Notes under the pieces: model-generated
Told to the model about the DNA's origin: nothing
Database searches by the model: none
Seen by the model: the letters and a program-made list of their open reading frames with translations, nothing else
Position numbers and translations under genes: made by a program
In this document: positions 46,015-53,913 of the stretch, piece after piece
Layout: each line of letters begins with the position of its first letter
Position numbering within the stretch: the first letter of the stretch is position 1
Origin: Defluviitalea raffinosedens
GTDB taxonomy: Bacteria > Bacillota > Clostridia > Lachnospirales > Defluviitaleaceae
Reading direction: 5' to 3'
Length of the DNA: 64,000 nt
Assembly: GCF_016908775.1 (NCBI RefSeq)
Contig: NZ_JAFBEP010000005.1
Location: forward strand, 99,704-163,703

Positions 46015-46032
46015 TGGTTTATCGATAAACCA
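46015..46032. promoter_or_regulatory. LacI-family operator O1 at the malE start
   Basis: TGGTTTATCGATAAACCA is a perfect 18-bp palindrome with the central CG typical of LacI/MalR operators. It sits just downstream of the malE -10 box and covers the predicted transcription start, 28 bp before the malE ATG. Confidence 0.85.
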
Positions 46033-46037
46033 GTTTA

Positions 46038-46066
46038 AACATATCACTTTTATTGCGCACTGTCAA
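46038..46066 (-). promoter_or_regulatory. Promoter of the maltodextrin operon
   Basis: On the minus strand a perfect TTGACA (46061-46066) and TATGTT (46038-46043) are 17 bp apart. The start point falls near 46031, inside operator O1, so repression by occlusion is expected. Confidence 0.8.
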
Positions 46067-46200
46067 TATAATTTTTTCCATATTTTAAAGTTTTACTGTA
46101 ATAATTTCATATATTCTCATATCGAATCCACGTTGTATTTGGCATTTTTGTTAATATATGCACTTATTTTTAGCGCTGCTTTGCTCAAAAAATTTATAAA

Positions 46201-46218
46201 AGGTATATCGTTAAACCT
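46201..46218. promoter_or_regulatory. Second LacI-family operator O2
   Basis: AGGTATATCGTTAAACCT matches O1 at 14 of 18 positions, including the core ATCG and the GGT/ACC ends. It lies 186 bp from O1, centre to centre, about 50 bp upstream of the regulator's likely promoter, and could allow looping or autoregulation. Confidence 0.65.
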
Positions 46219-46267
46219 AAGAGGGATAGCAGTAAGCAAACCAATAAAGTTCTGAATTACTTTTAAC

Positions 46268-46294
46268 TTGTCAATCTTATGAAAATAATATAAT
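46268..46294 (+). promoter_or_regulatory. Probable promoter of the LacI-type regulator gene
   Basis: TATAAT at 46289-46294 has a TTGTCA box at 46268-46273 with a short 15-bp spacer. It lies 38 bp before the regulator's ATG, with O2 upstream. Confidence 0.45.
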
Positions 46295-46331
46295 ATAAAA
46301 AACAAGTGCAAATGAAGGGAGGGTATAAGAT

Positions 46332-47354
46332 ATGTCCATCATTAAAGAAGTTGCTGCGGAAGCCGGCGTCAGTGTAATGACTGTTTACAATGTAATAAAT
46401 GGTAACTACTCTAAGGTTTCCGAGAAAAAAATTAAACTGATTTTAAAATTGCTCGAAGAAAAGAACTATGTTCCCAATCTAACAGCTAAAAGTCTTGCCA
46501 TTAAATCTACCAAAATTATAGGAATCATCGTTCCCGTTGGAGATGATGACTACAACTTTTTTAAAGATCCATATTTAAGTGAGTTAATCGGTGTGATTGA
46601 ACATCTGCTCAGAAAAAAAGGCTATTATGCGATGGTGCGCTCTGTAATCCATGCTGCGGATATTTCAACCCTCCTTAAAACCTGGAATATGGATGGGGCT
46701 ATTTTCCTGCTCCCTTATTATGATCATATCGCACATCAAATCCTTGCCCAAAACGATTTACCCATGGTTTTTTGGGACAGCTATTCGGATAATCCGGATA
46801 TTTTCAGTGTGGGTATTGATGATTACAAAGGTGGCTATATTGCAACAAAATATCTGGTCAGCCTGGGACACACCAGGATTGCATTTGCAGGTTCAATTGG
46901 GGAAGACGGTGTTAAATGTGTTGTAAATCAGCGTTTTAAAGGCTATAAGGACGCTCTTAGGGAAGCAAACATCGAATTCCATGAGTCTTTTGTATACCCT
47001 TTTGCGCCAGTTTATGACATGGGTATAGTCGCAGGCAGAGAAATCAGCAAACGAAAAGGAGAGATTACTGCAGTTCTTGCCACCGCAGATGTTATGGCAA
47101 TTGGGATCATGGAAGGTGCCCGCTTAAACGGATATCTTCTCCCTAATGATTTATCCATCGTCGGATTTGATAATATAGAAGCTTCTATTTTTTGTAGTCC
47201 CAAGCTGACAACCGTTTCACAGAATATCCCAAAAAAAGCAGAATGCGCAATTGATTTGCTGATGAAACAGATTAATGATGAGCCAACCCCGGAAAAAAGG
47301 CCCGTCCTTGATGTGGAAATCATCGAAAGACAGTCAGCGATACCATTAAGATGA
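46332..47354 (+). CDS. LacI-family maltodextrin regulator
   Basis: A 340-aa repressor, divergent from the maltodextrin operon. The N-terminal HTH reads IKEVAAEAGVSVMTVYNVIN, followed by the hinge helix NLTAKSLAIKSTKIIGIIVP. The sugar-binding periplasmic-like domain (about 60-340) includes DNLPMVFWDSYSDNPDIFSV-type and SIVGFDNIEASIF segments. AGGGAGGG precedes the ATG. Two operators of matching type in the shared promoter region support control of malE and of itself. The inducer is presumably a maltodextrin, by position. Confidence 0.92.
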   Translation: MSIIKEVAAEAGVSVMTVYNVINGNYSKVSEKKIKLILKLLEEKNYVPNLTAKSLAIKSTKIIGIIVPVGDDDYNFFKDPYLSELIGVIEHLLRKKGYYAMVRSVIHAADISTLLKTWNMDGAIFLLPYYDHIAHQILAQNDLPMVFWDSYSDNPDIFSVGIDDYKGGYIATKYLVSLGHTRIAFAGSIGEDGVKCVVNQRFKGYKDALREANIEFHESFVYPFAPVYDMGIVAGREISKRKGEITAVLATADVMAIGIMEGARLNGYLLPNDLSIVGFDNIEASIFCSPKLTTVSQNIPKKAECAIDLLMKQINDEPTPEKRPVLDVEIIERQSAIPLR

Positions 47355-47400
47355 TGTTGGAGTACATGGTTCATTCATGTATTTCAACATCTGTTTTTTT
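47353..47400 (+). terminator. Terminator of the LacI-type regulator gene
   Basis: GATGTTG (47353-47359) pairs with CAACATC (47385-47391), with an inner TACATG/CATGTA stem, and a seven-base T run follows. The stem overlaps the stop codon. Confidence 0.85.
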
Positions 47401-47495
47401 GCATAATAAAATACACTTATGAAATAAATCCAACTTTAACACACTAGAAAGAGGATCCATTCACAAGTGCATCCTAAAATTCCCACTACATAAAA
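47370..47495. repeat. Diverged intergenic repeat, copy 1
   Basis: This stretch aligns over about 110 bp with 54062-54167, sharing TTCATTCAT, a TATGAAATAAATC core, AAGTGCAT and an ACTACATAAA-like end. Within it, 47411-47431 and 47453-47472 form imperfect inverted arms. It begins inside the regulator terminator and lies just before the ABC exporter genes. Confidence 0.55.
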
Positions 47496-47521
47496 GGATG
47501 GTATGTATTAATTCTGATCAT

Positions 47522-48472
47522 TTAATGATATGCACTGCGTTTCCCTGCCACTGTAAAAAGGAGAACAAACAGACATACTACTGTTGCTAGCGTTAGCAGT
47601 ATGCCGATCATTCCATTAATCGGTATGGGCTCAAACATCACAAATCGTGCTGTAAAAGTAAATACTTGATAAGAAAAGTAGGAAAAAATGTTTCTAAAAT
47701 CATAAGCTCCCAGAACAGGAATAAGCAAGCCATAAAGCAGTAGCCCTATCGTTGGTATCACCATACTTTTCAAAATGAATCCTAGTGAAAATCCAACAAT
47801 TACGTAAAACAGCATTACTATAAATGATAAAAATAACTGTGGTATAATTCCATGCTCATAATTAAAAATATCTATTGTAAAATTCTTTACTGGTACTTTG
47901 GCAGCAACAATTGGATTTACAACAAGAGATCCTATAAAGGTAAAAATAAGTATAAACGACATTGTTCCAATCATTACAGCAATAACAGATAATAACTTTC
48001 CTAAAACGATATCCCTCTGGTTGTTGCCAACAGATACAAATTTGTATGTCTTGTATTTAAAGTCATATGTAGCAACATAAGCGGCATAGATACCGAAAAT
48101 TAAAGTGCAAAAAACAAAAACTAAATACTCAAGAGTATTACTGATAATATTTCGTGGCTTTAAGTTTTGGATAGCAATGGCAAGGGATATGAAATCATCT
48201 TTTAATGGATTGCTTGTTATTTTTGAATTGTCTTCAACATAGATATTATTAGGTTCCTGTAATGCCTCTACTATATCTATCCCATTTTCTTTATAAGCCA
48301 TTTCTGTCCTCTGATATCTGTTATGAGAAGATATTACACGATTATGTAACCCTATAAGGTGTGATGTACTTATGACAAGAAGTATAAAAACCAAAATCAC
48401 AATTTTTTTTGAATGCCATTGATAGTACAGTTCTTTATTTGCTACTTGTAATATATTGTTTATAGATTTCAT
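47522..48472 (-). CDS. ABC-2 type exporter permease
   Basis: A membrane protein of about 316 aa with six predicted helices and a large extracytoplasmic loop (about 40-110) after the first helix, as in CcmA/NatB or bacitracin- and lantibiotic-immunity-type exporters. KYKTYKFVSVGNNQRDIVLGKLL matches the ABC-2 pattern in which a coupling stretch precedes the second helix (two short runs). I start at the ATG 48470-48472 after AAGGTGGTG; a GTG five codons earlier is possible. It overlaps the ATPase gene, so the two are translationally coupled. The substrate is unknown; no regulator or peptide gene is adjacent. Confidence 0.85.
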   Translation of the reverse strand: MKSINNILQVANKELYYQWHSKKIVILVFILLVISTSHLIGLHNRVISSHNRYQRTEMAYKENGIDIVEALQEPNNIYVEDNSKITSNPLKDDFISLAIAIQNLKPRNIISNTLEYLVFVFCTLIFGIYAAYVATYDFKYKTYKFVSVGNNQRDIVLGKLLSVIAVMIGTMSFILIFTFIGSLVVNPIVAAKVPVKNFTIDIFNYEHGIIPQLFLSFIVMLFYVIVGFSLGFILKSMVIPTIGLLLYGLLIPVLGAYDFRNIFSYFSYQVFTFTARFVMFEPIPINGMIGILLTLATVVCLFVLLFTVAGKRSAYH

Positions 48473-49109
48473 ATAGCTTGTCACCACCTTTTTTATAATT
48501 TGAAATATGGGTTATTGTTCCAACATTAAGGACCAATAATTCGTTAACGATATTTTCATAAAATTCAAAGTGATGACCTGTGGCAAGGATTAAGGAATGA
48601 TGACTTAAATCATTCAATTTCTCTTGTAAACTCTCAAGCGTTTCAATATCCAGTCCATTTGAAATTTCATCTATAATAAGATATCGGGGCTTATTAAGGA
48701 TCGCTGCAATCAACGCCAGCTTTTTGCGTTCGCCTAATGAATAATTTTTTACATACTCCTTTAACTTCTGGTCTGTTAATAATCCAAGTTCTGAAATATA
48801 GTTTTTATCAAAGAATTTTTTATCGGATAACATTAATCTTATATTTTGAAAACCATTTAGATCATTGTAAAGTGGAATATCGTCAAATATGGCAAAAATA
48901 CTTTTCCGTACATCTTCCAATACTTTACCGCTATATGTGATCGTGCCTTCATAATGTTCTAACCCCAACAGACACTTAATGAAAGTTGTTTTTCCACTTC
49001 CATTTTTGCCCATGATAAAATGAATTCGGTTCCCTTTCAAATTTAAACTTATATTTTTCAGGACAGGGATATTAGCATAACTTTTAGATAAGTTATTGAC
49101 CTCAATCAT
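48435..49109 (-). CDS. ABC exporter ATP-binding protein
   Basis: A 224-aa ATPase. Walker A is MGKNGSGKTTF, the signature is YSLGERKKLAL, Walker B is YLIIDEISNGLD, and the switch His lies in TGHHFEF. It energises the overlapping ABC-2 permease. The GGK-type ribosome site is poor but the ATG is clear. The short, regulator-less two-gene unit sits between a diverged repeat (47370-47495) and further relics at 49301-49349, hinting at acquisition. Confidence 0.9.
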   Translation of the reverse strand: MIEVNNLSKSYANIPVLKNISLNLKGNRIHFIMGKNGSGKTTFIKCLLGLEHYEGTITYSGKVLEDVRKSIFAIFDDIPLYNDLNGFQNIRLMLSDKKFFDKNYISELGLLTDQKLKEYVKNYSLGERKKLALIAAILNKPRYLIIDEISNGLDIETLESLQEKLNDLSHHSLILATGHHFEFYENIVNELLVLNVGTITHISNYKKGGDKLYEIYKQYITSSK

Positions 49110-49502
49110 GGAAACAGTCCTTCCCTAGTTCGGTTTGATAAAACGGTAATATGTTATAACTATTCCTATTTTATTCCCTTTATTTTACACCATTGTCGTT
49201 CAAATATCTACCCCTATATCCTTTATTTTCCTATTTGTAAACCTAGCCTAAAAAATTCCACAGCAAATGAAAACTTCTCTGCACTTGCTGCGGGATTTTA
49301 ATATACATCCATGATATTCTGTGAACTTGTATCAATAGAGTAGACACAAGTTCAAGCTTTATTTTTAATATCTGATTAATTAATTCTTTATTCGTTCATC
49401 ACATGTTCTTTTATCGCTAATATCAATAATTTATTTGCAATTAAAATAACAATGTATAAAACTAACTTTAGGTATTAAAATCTACTCATTCAATTAAAGA
49501 CT
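49110..49502. other. 393-bp intergenic region with hairpin and repeat relics
   Basis: No gene was found. A terminator-like imperfect hairpin (49252-49266 with 49285-49299) could end the minus-strand gene at 49503. Next to it, 49301-49322 matches 54207-54228 at 20 of 22 positions, and 49331-49349 is the exact reverse complement of 54375-54393. Confidence 0.5.
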
Positions 49503-50681
49503 TTACTCATAAACTCTATAAATTAATTGATCTGATTTTGCAACGATACTTTTCATATATGCCATTTTTTCTTCATCCAAATCGCAAAATTGGCACTTAC
49601 CATCATATTTCAAAAATGAAAATAATAAATTCTTATTTTTATCTAATAACCAAATCTCTGACCATTTAAAACTTTGGTCCTGATCCAAGTAGTTTTTTGA
49701 TAAAAGTTTTTTAACTGCATCATTGATTTTTCCTTCTATCTGACAGAATTCACGATTCCTATTGTGCTCTGAATAAACTAACAGACTTTCTTTTAATTCC
49801 TTAGCTATTTTCTCATCTTTTTTAGGTATATCAAATCCAACATATTCTGCCTCTTTTAAAATAAATTCTATGGATTGCTCCCAAAAATGTTTATAGTATT
49901 GGGAAAACATCGTTTCATCATGTAATAATTCAATGATTAAAGTTCCTTTATCCCCATCAACATTAAAATACCCGTAATTTGATAATACTGATATGTGATC
50001 TCGATTCATACTGATGATTTTTTCTACCATTTTATTTGTATTGGTTTTTTCATTTTTTATTGTAATATCTACTTTGCTGCCATTAAACTCCATAAGGCAA
50101 AAACATATCGTATTATAAAAATGCATGTATAAATCTCCCGGACTTATTATAACTTCAGCCTTTCTTTTAAATGGCTGTTCAATATATGTACTGACCTCGG
50201 ATATCCCACTGCAGCCATATAAAATATAATCATACACAAAATGTTGCTGGGCATAGTGAGTATCTTTATATTCATCCATAAATAAAAACTTTAGTCTTTT
50301 CTCTAATGAATAACTATCCAAATATCTATTCGAATGCATCATTAAAAATTTTTTATCATAAAGTTGTATCTCCATTACACCCGGAATATTTTTTAACTGT
50401 TGAATTCTTGGCTCACCAAATTCTTCCCGAATAGACATACTATCTTTATCATCCTTTGGATTCATAATGCGATATTCATTAGGCCCAATGATATTAATAA
50501 AGCGTTGATCTGTTGTTATTAAATCAAATATTTCTTTCGAAAAACCACCATATCCAATAAAATTTCCTAAGTTAATTACATATTCAATTTGAGGATCTGC
50601 ATTCACATAATCCAAAAAACTATTTAGAGCATACATATTTCCATTAATATCCGAAATAATAGCTAGTTTATTTGCTTTCAC
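49503..50681 (-). CDS. Metallophosphoesterase-fold protein with lost metal ligands
   Basis: A protein of about 392 aa whose first half follows the YfcE/MJ0936-type phosphoesterase plan but with the metal-binding residues changed. SDIHGN has become SDINGN, the GD of LGDIVGYG has become LGNFIGYG, GNHD has become GPNE, and the GHTH motif has become GCSG. Only the first Asp, one Asn and one His (MMHSN) seem kept. The C-terminal 190 residues are an unrecognised extension. It is thus probably a non-enzymatic binding or regulatory protein. I prefer the GTG at 50681, eight bases after AAAAGGA; an ATG three codons earlier abuts that site. It appears monocistronic. Confidence 0.7.
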   Translation of the reverse strand: MKANKLAIISDINGNMYALNSFLDYVNADPQIEYVINLGNFIGYGGFSKEIFDLITTDQRFINIIGPNEYRIMNPKDDKDSMSIREEFGEPRIQQLKNIPGVMEIQLYDKKFLMMHSNRYLDSYSLEKRLKFLFMDEYKDTHYAQQHFVYDYILYGCSGISEVSTYIEQPFKRKAEVIISPGDLYMHFYNTICFCLMEFNGSKVDITIKNEKTNTNKMVEKIISMNRDHISVLSNYGYFNVDGDKGTLIIELLHDETMFSQYYKHFWEQSIEFILKEAEYVGFDIPKKDEKIAKELKESLLVYSEHNRNREFCQIEGKINDAVKKLLSKNYLDQDQSFKWSEIWLLDKNKNLLFSFLKYDGKCQFCDLDEEKMAYMKSIVAKSDQLIYRVYE

Positions 50682-50828
50682 ATCTATCATCCTTTTAATA
50701 AATTTTAATACTAAATTATGAATTAAAATATAAACCAGCTGATTAAGTTAATTGGTATAACAATCATCGAATTCATTCTTCGCTGGGATATCTAACTCCA
50801 CGAGACCAGCGGATGACTACCCTTAAAA

Positions 50829-50915
50829 AGTTGTCAAGAAAATTGTTGACAATCCATGAACTTTTTTATTTAATTCACTTGCTATTAAATATTTATCGCT
50901 TTTAGAGCGATTTTA
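50829..50915 (-). terminator. Paired hairpins downstream of grpB
   Basis: ATCGCT (50895-50900) with AGCGAT (50906-50911), then TTGTCAA (50831-50837) with TTGACAA (50846-50852), lie after the grpB stop on the minus strand. The first has a short AT-rich tail and is the probable terminator; both are weak. Confidence 0.4.
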
Positions 50916-50934
50916 AGAAGTTCTTAATTTATTA

Positions 50935-51453
50935 TCAATTGAATTCTTCATTCCACTTTAATGCTTTTCTTTCTAATTCTTTAACAAAAGCATCTTTTCC
51001 ATCACAATAAGCCTCTATATCTGAAGGGTATTGAGCAGCCAATTTACTCTTTAGTTCTCCATATTCAAAAGCATCCTGAGGATGGGTTCTTAAATAGTCC
51101 CGTACTGCCAGATGCCTTTTGACCTCCTTAGAATTACTGATGTCAAATATATGAACATGGTGGGTCCTGACCTCTATTCCTTTTCTGAAAAATCTCCTGC
51201 CAGGTATACCAAATTCCCCTTTTGGCTCATAACCCAAACGCTCAAATGCTTCATTGCAGGCATCAATCTTTGTAATATCCCTTACCACCGGCATAATGTC
51301 AATAACAGGCTTAGCTTTTAGATTTTCAACAGAAGTGCTCCCGATATGATGAATCTCGATTAACTCATCCCCAAGAATACCCTTAATTTTTTCGGCTTCT
51401 TCCCTGAATAAAATGGGCCATTCCGGATTATAGTCTACGACTTCTACTTTCAT
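50935..51453 (-). CDS. GrpB family protein
   Basis: A 172-aa member of the GrpB (UPF0157) family, which has a nucleotidyltransferase-like fold. The signature runs from VVDYNPEWPILFREEAEKIK to IHHIGSTSVENLKAKPVIDI, with the G-S-T-S and D-I pattern of that fold. The C-terminus contains VHIFDISNSKEVKRHLAVRD followed by YLRTHPQDAFEYGELK. The function is unknown; the domain is also found fused to dephospho-CoA kinase in some bacteria. AGGATG precedes the ATG. It is monocistronic at the edge of the accessory region. Confidence 0.92.
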   Translation of the reverse strand: MKVEVVDYNPEWPILFREEAEKIKGILGDELIEIHHIGSTSVENLKAKPVIDIMPVVRDITKIDACNEAFERLGYEPKGEFGIPGRRFFRKGIEVRTHHVHIFDISNSKEVKRHLAVRDYLRTHPQDAFEYGELKSKLAAQYPSDIEAYCDGKDAFVKELERKALKWNEEFN

Positions 51454-51855
51454 AATATAATCATCCTTTCTATGGGCAGAAAACCTGATAGTCTGTACAT
51501 CTCCTTATTCCAGCACCATATAATTATTTAAAGTCTGCTCTTTGTTTTCTTAATTCGGCTTTCCCAATTGCATAATATTATCATGCTACAATCCAAAATA
51601 AAATCTATTCATTTTAAAAGAGTTAAAAAAGAGTGAGTTTCTTAAATAACTGTGTTTTTATATTCTATTCTCATTCCTATACCGAAAATACAGGTAATCT
51701 TTTAATACACTTTAAATACTCTCAGCTTAATTGAGCGCATTTTTCAGTATTCTTTTCAAAATTTCCATTTCAAGAGTTTTAACGTTATAATCTATAACAA
51801 TAAAAGGCTCTAGTAAGATAAAAATCTACTAAAACCTTTTTATATTCCAGTATAT
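51454..51855. other. 402-bp intergenic region holding a terminator
   Basis: No gene is apparent. An imperfect hairpin (about 51802-51818 with 51823-51840) lies 15 bp after the PIN-like gene stop and has a T-rich exit on the minus strand, so it probably ends the HTH/ImmA/PIN unit. The remainder is AT-rich sequence with the grpB upstream region and no other recognisable signal. Confidence 0.5.
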
Positions 51856-52725
51856 TTAAAAGATTAAATGGAGTGTATTATCTTGTAGCATTTCCAAAAA
51901 CGCTGTATTATCTATTAATTTTTCTTGTTCCTCAATGGAATAATCCTGCTTTTTTCTCGTGAATTTTATTCTTCTTGTCTGTCTGTAATTTCTTACAAAG
52001 TTATATATACTTTGTTCATCTATATATCCAGACCTTGTCCATTCATAAATCAAAAAGTCATTTGATTTAAAAGTTATAGATGTATTGCTCCTGTGTGTAA
52101 AGCGTTCATCTTTATTAAGCATTTCTCTAGCCTTAGAAACAAATTCATAGGTATCCCTATCACTACTAAAGATAGTAATCGTATCAATACTTTCACTATA
52201 ATAATAGGAAAGGATGTAACTTAAAACAGCAATAGATATCTCTCCTGCATTTTTCCTTTGAATCCTGTCATTTGAAAGCCTTTTTTGGTCTAATCCCTCT
52301 TCATAAAAAAGAGTAAGCCATTGTTCATAGGGATCTAAATCTTCTACAGGTCTATTCTTTAAGATATTTCTCTTGATAAAACTCACCAGTCTGCTCACAT
52401 TGTAACAGCAGTACAAAAAGAAATAGTATAATTCTACTTCTTTATAATTAACTAATGATAAATAATCAACTTCATCTATAATTTCAACTTTTGAAATCTG
52501 TTTTAAATGGTTTATATACCTTTCTCTATTTTCGCTATCACAAACTTCAACCCATACCCATCGAGGAATAAAAATTATATCATATAAACTAAATATTTTT
52601 TCAGGATTAATAATAGCATGTATCCAGGTTAAAAACTCAATAGAGTTATTATCCAAGATACAAACTTTGAGAGACTTGTTCGTGGAGAAGTATTTTTTTA
52701 AGTCATCTATATCGTTTTCTTTCAT
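51856..52725 (-). CDS. PIN-like nuclease domain protein, candidate toxin
   Basis: A 289-aa protein with a PIN-type arrangement of acidic residues: Asp25 in KVCILDNNSIEFL, Glu60 in PRWVWVEVCDSE, Glu162 in NAGEISIAVLS and Asp189/Asp191 in IFSSDRDTYEF. PIN domains are Mg2+-dependent RNases and form many bacterial toxins. A helical insert of about 75 residues separates the second and third acidic sites, so the protein is twice the size of VapC. The C-terminal 60 residues are basic. Its ATG overlaps the stop of the peptidase gene (ATGA), with GGAGGAG upstream. The fold call is inferred from motif spacing; nuclease activity is unproved. Confidence 0.65.
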   Translation of the reverse strand: MKENDIDDLKKYFSTNKSLKVCILDNNSIEFLTWIHAIINPEKIFSLYDIIFIPRWVWVEVCDSENRERYINHLKQISKVEIIDEVDYLSLVNYKEVELYYFFLYCCYNVSRLVSFIKRNILKNRPVEDLDPYEQWLTLFYEEGLDQKRLSNDRIQRKNAGEISIAVLSYILSYYYSESIDTITIFSSDRDTYEFVSKAREMLNKDERFTHRSNTSITFKSNDFLIYEWTRSGYIDEQSIYNFVRNYRQTRRIKFTRKKQDYSIEEQEKLIDNTAFLEMLQDNTLHLIF

Positions 52726-53516
52726 TTAACCAACTCCTCCACTCCTTTTTTAATTCTATTTTTTAAGGTAATGAGAAATTGATAGTTATCTTGATGATAA
52801 GAAACATCTGAATTCTCTTTTATAGCTTTTTCTATTTTCTTTTCCAATCCTCCAAAATTCACAACATATGAAGGCTTTACTATATTCGGATCTAATTCTA
52901 AATCTATAAACTTCTGAACCAAGTTCTTTGGCTTATCATCAAAATGCTCCAGGACTTTTTCTTTTAAATCCAAATCATTATATTTTGTAATTGCTTCTTC
53001 AAACAGTTCTATCAATACTGCTTTGTATGGCGCCTTATATACATCCATACATTTTATAACTCTATCAATAAACTCTTCATCATCTAATGAATAGTAGTAC
53101 TGGTATACGTTTCCGAAAATCATTTTTGCTGCAAAATAATCTGCTTTTCTTTCATTTAAATCCATATCAATGGCAATATTATGAGTCTCATCGCTTAAAC
53201 TGGGATCATAGAACAAATGGTATATTTCATGCCACGCTACAAAATCTTGATACACACGAGGCTGAGCTGTATTAATAACGGGTATTTTAATCTTTCCCTT
53301 TGTAATAATAGCACCACCCCAATATTCATCGTCTATTGGAATCTGAATTAAATGGTTCTCTTTTAATACTGAAAGAGCTAGTTTATCCTGCCCTGTTACT
53401 CCTAACTTATTAAACCTGACTGTAAAATCATTGATCAATCTTAATATATCATCTTTAATCTGTTTATTTTTTTCAATAACTTGCTCAAGGTTCTTACTGG
53501 TTATTAATTCTGACAT
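52722..53516 (-). CDS. ImmA/IrrE family zinc metallopeptidase
   Basis: A 264-aa protein with the ImmA/IrrE core: zinc motif HEIYH (His96, Glu97, His100) and a downstream Glu122 in NERKADYFAAKMIF, the usual third ligand. Such peptidases cleave a cognate HTH repressor in response to a signal (ImmA with ImmR, IrrE with DdrO). The first 50 residues are helical and the C-terminal third (about 150-264) is a charged helical extension without a recognised domain. It lies 13 bp after an HTH gene and overlaps the PIN-like gene, matching a repressor/protease/effector order. AAGGTG precedes the ATG. Confidence 0.85.
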   Translation of the reverse strand: MSELITSKNLEQVIEKNKQIKDDILRLINDFTVRFNKLGVTGQDKLALSVLKENHLIQIPIDDEYWGGAIITKGKIKIPVINTAQPRVYQDFVAWHEIYHLFYDPSLSDETHNIAIDMDLNERKADYFAAKMIFGNVYQYYYSLDDEEFIDRVIKCMDVYKAPYKAVLIELFEEAITKYNDLDLKEKVLEHFDDKPKNLVQKFIDLELDPNIVKPSYVVNFGGLEKKIEKAIKENSDVSYHQDNYQFLITLKNRIKKGVEELVK

Positions 53517-53529
53517 ATTCTACACCTTC

Positions 53530-53904
53530 TTAATTGTAATATAGTTCGTACATATGAACTATATCTTCTAAAATACCAAACATCTCTTGAGCAGTAGGTT
53601 TTAACGCATGATTTTCTGGAGCATTATCAGATAAAGCAAAAACAAGTTCTTTTTTCTCACTGTATTTTAGAGTATAGTTTAACAGCTGTTCTTCATTTAT
53701 ATTTTGGCTTTGCATAATCTTTTGGATATGTTTTTTAAATGTAGTGAGATTATCAATCTCTCCTTTAATTAACTTGTCTAAAGTAGGTCTTGAAACATCA
53801 ATAAGCGTTGAGAAAGAATTCTTTGTATACCCATTGTCTTTAATAAGCTTTAATATATTTTCTCCAATTAATTTTCTATTTTGAAATAGTAACTCCATAC
53901 TCAT
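53530..53904 (-). CDS. HTH (XRE-like) transcriptional regulator
   Basis: A 124-aa regulator with a helix-turn-helix at about 13-60 (NILKLIKDNGYTKNSFSTLI, then DVSRPTLDKLIKGEIDN). The C-terminal half is helical and acidic, possibly for dimerisation or as the peptidase-cleaved arm. The start is the ATG 53902-53904, six bases after AGGAGGTG; a GTG three codons earlier overlaps that site. As first gene of the cassette it probably represses the promoter directly upstream (TATAAT on the minus strand near 53930) and is the expected substrate of the ImmA/IrrE peptidase. Confidence 0.82.
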   Translation of the reverse strand: MSMELLFQNRKLIGENILKLIKDNGYTKNSFSTLIDVSRPTLDKLIKGEIDNLTTFKKHIQKIMQSQNINEEQLLNYTLKYSEKKELVFALSDNAPENHALKPTAQEMFGILEDIVHMYELYYN

Positions 53905-53913
53905 TTTTTTCAC

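Noticed and set aside
50761..50820. Hairpin-rich stretch between the phosphoesterase and grpB genes as a possible structured RNA
   Set aside because: The pairings are short and scattered, with no promoter or conserved core; better explained as terminator sequence and AT-rich filler.
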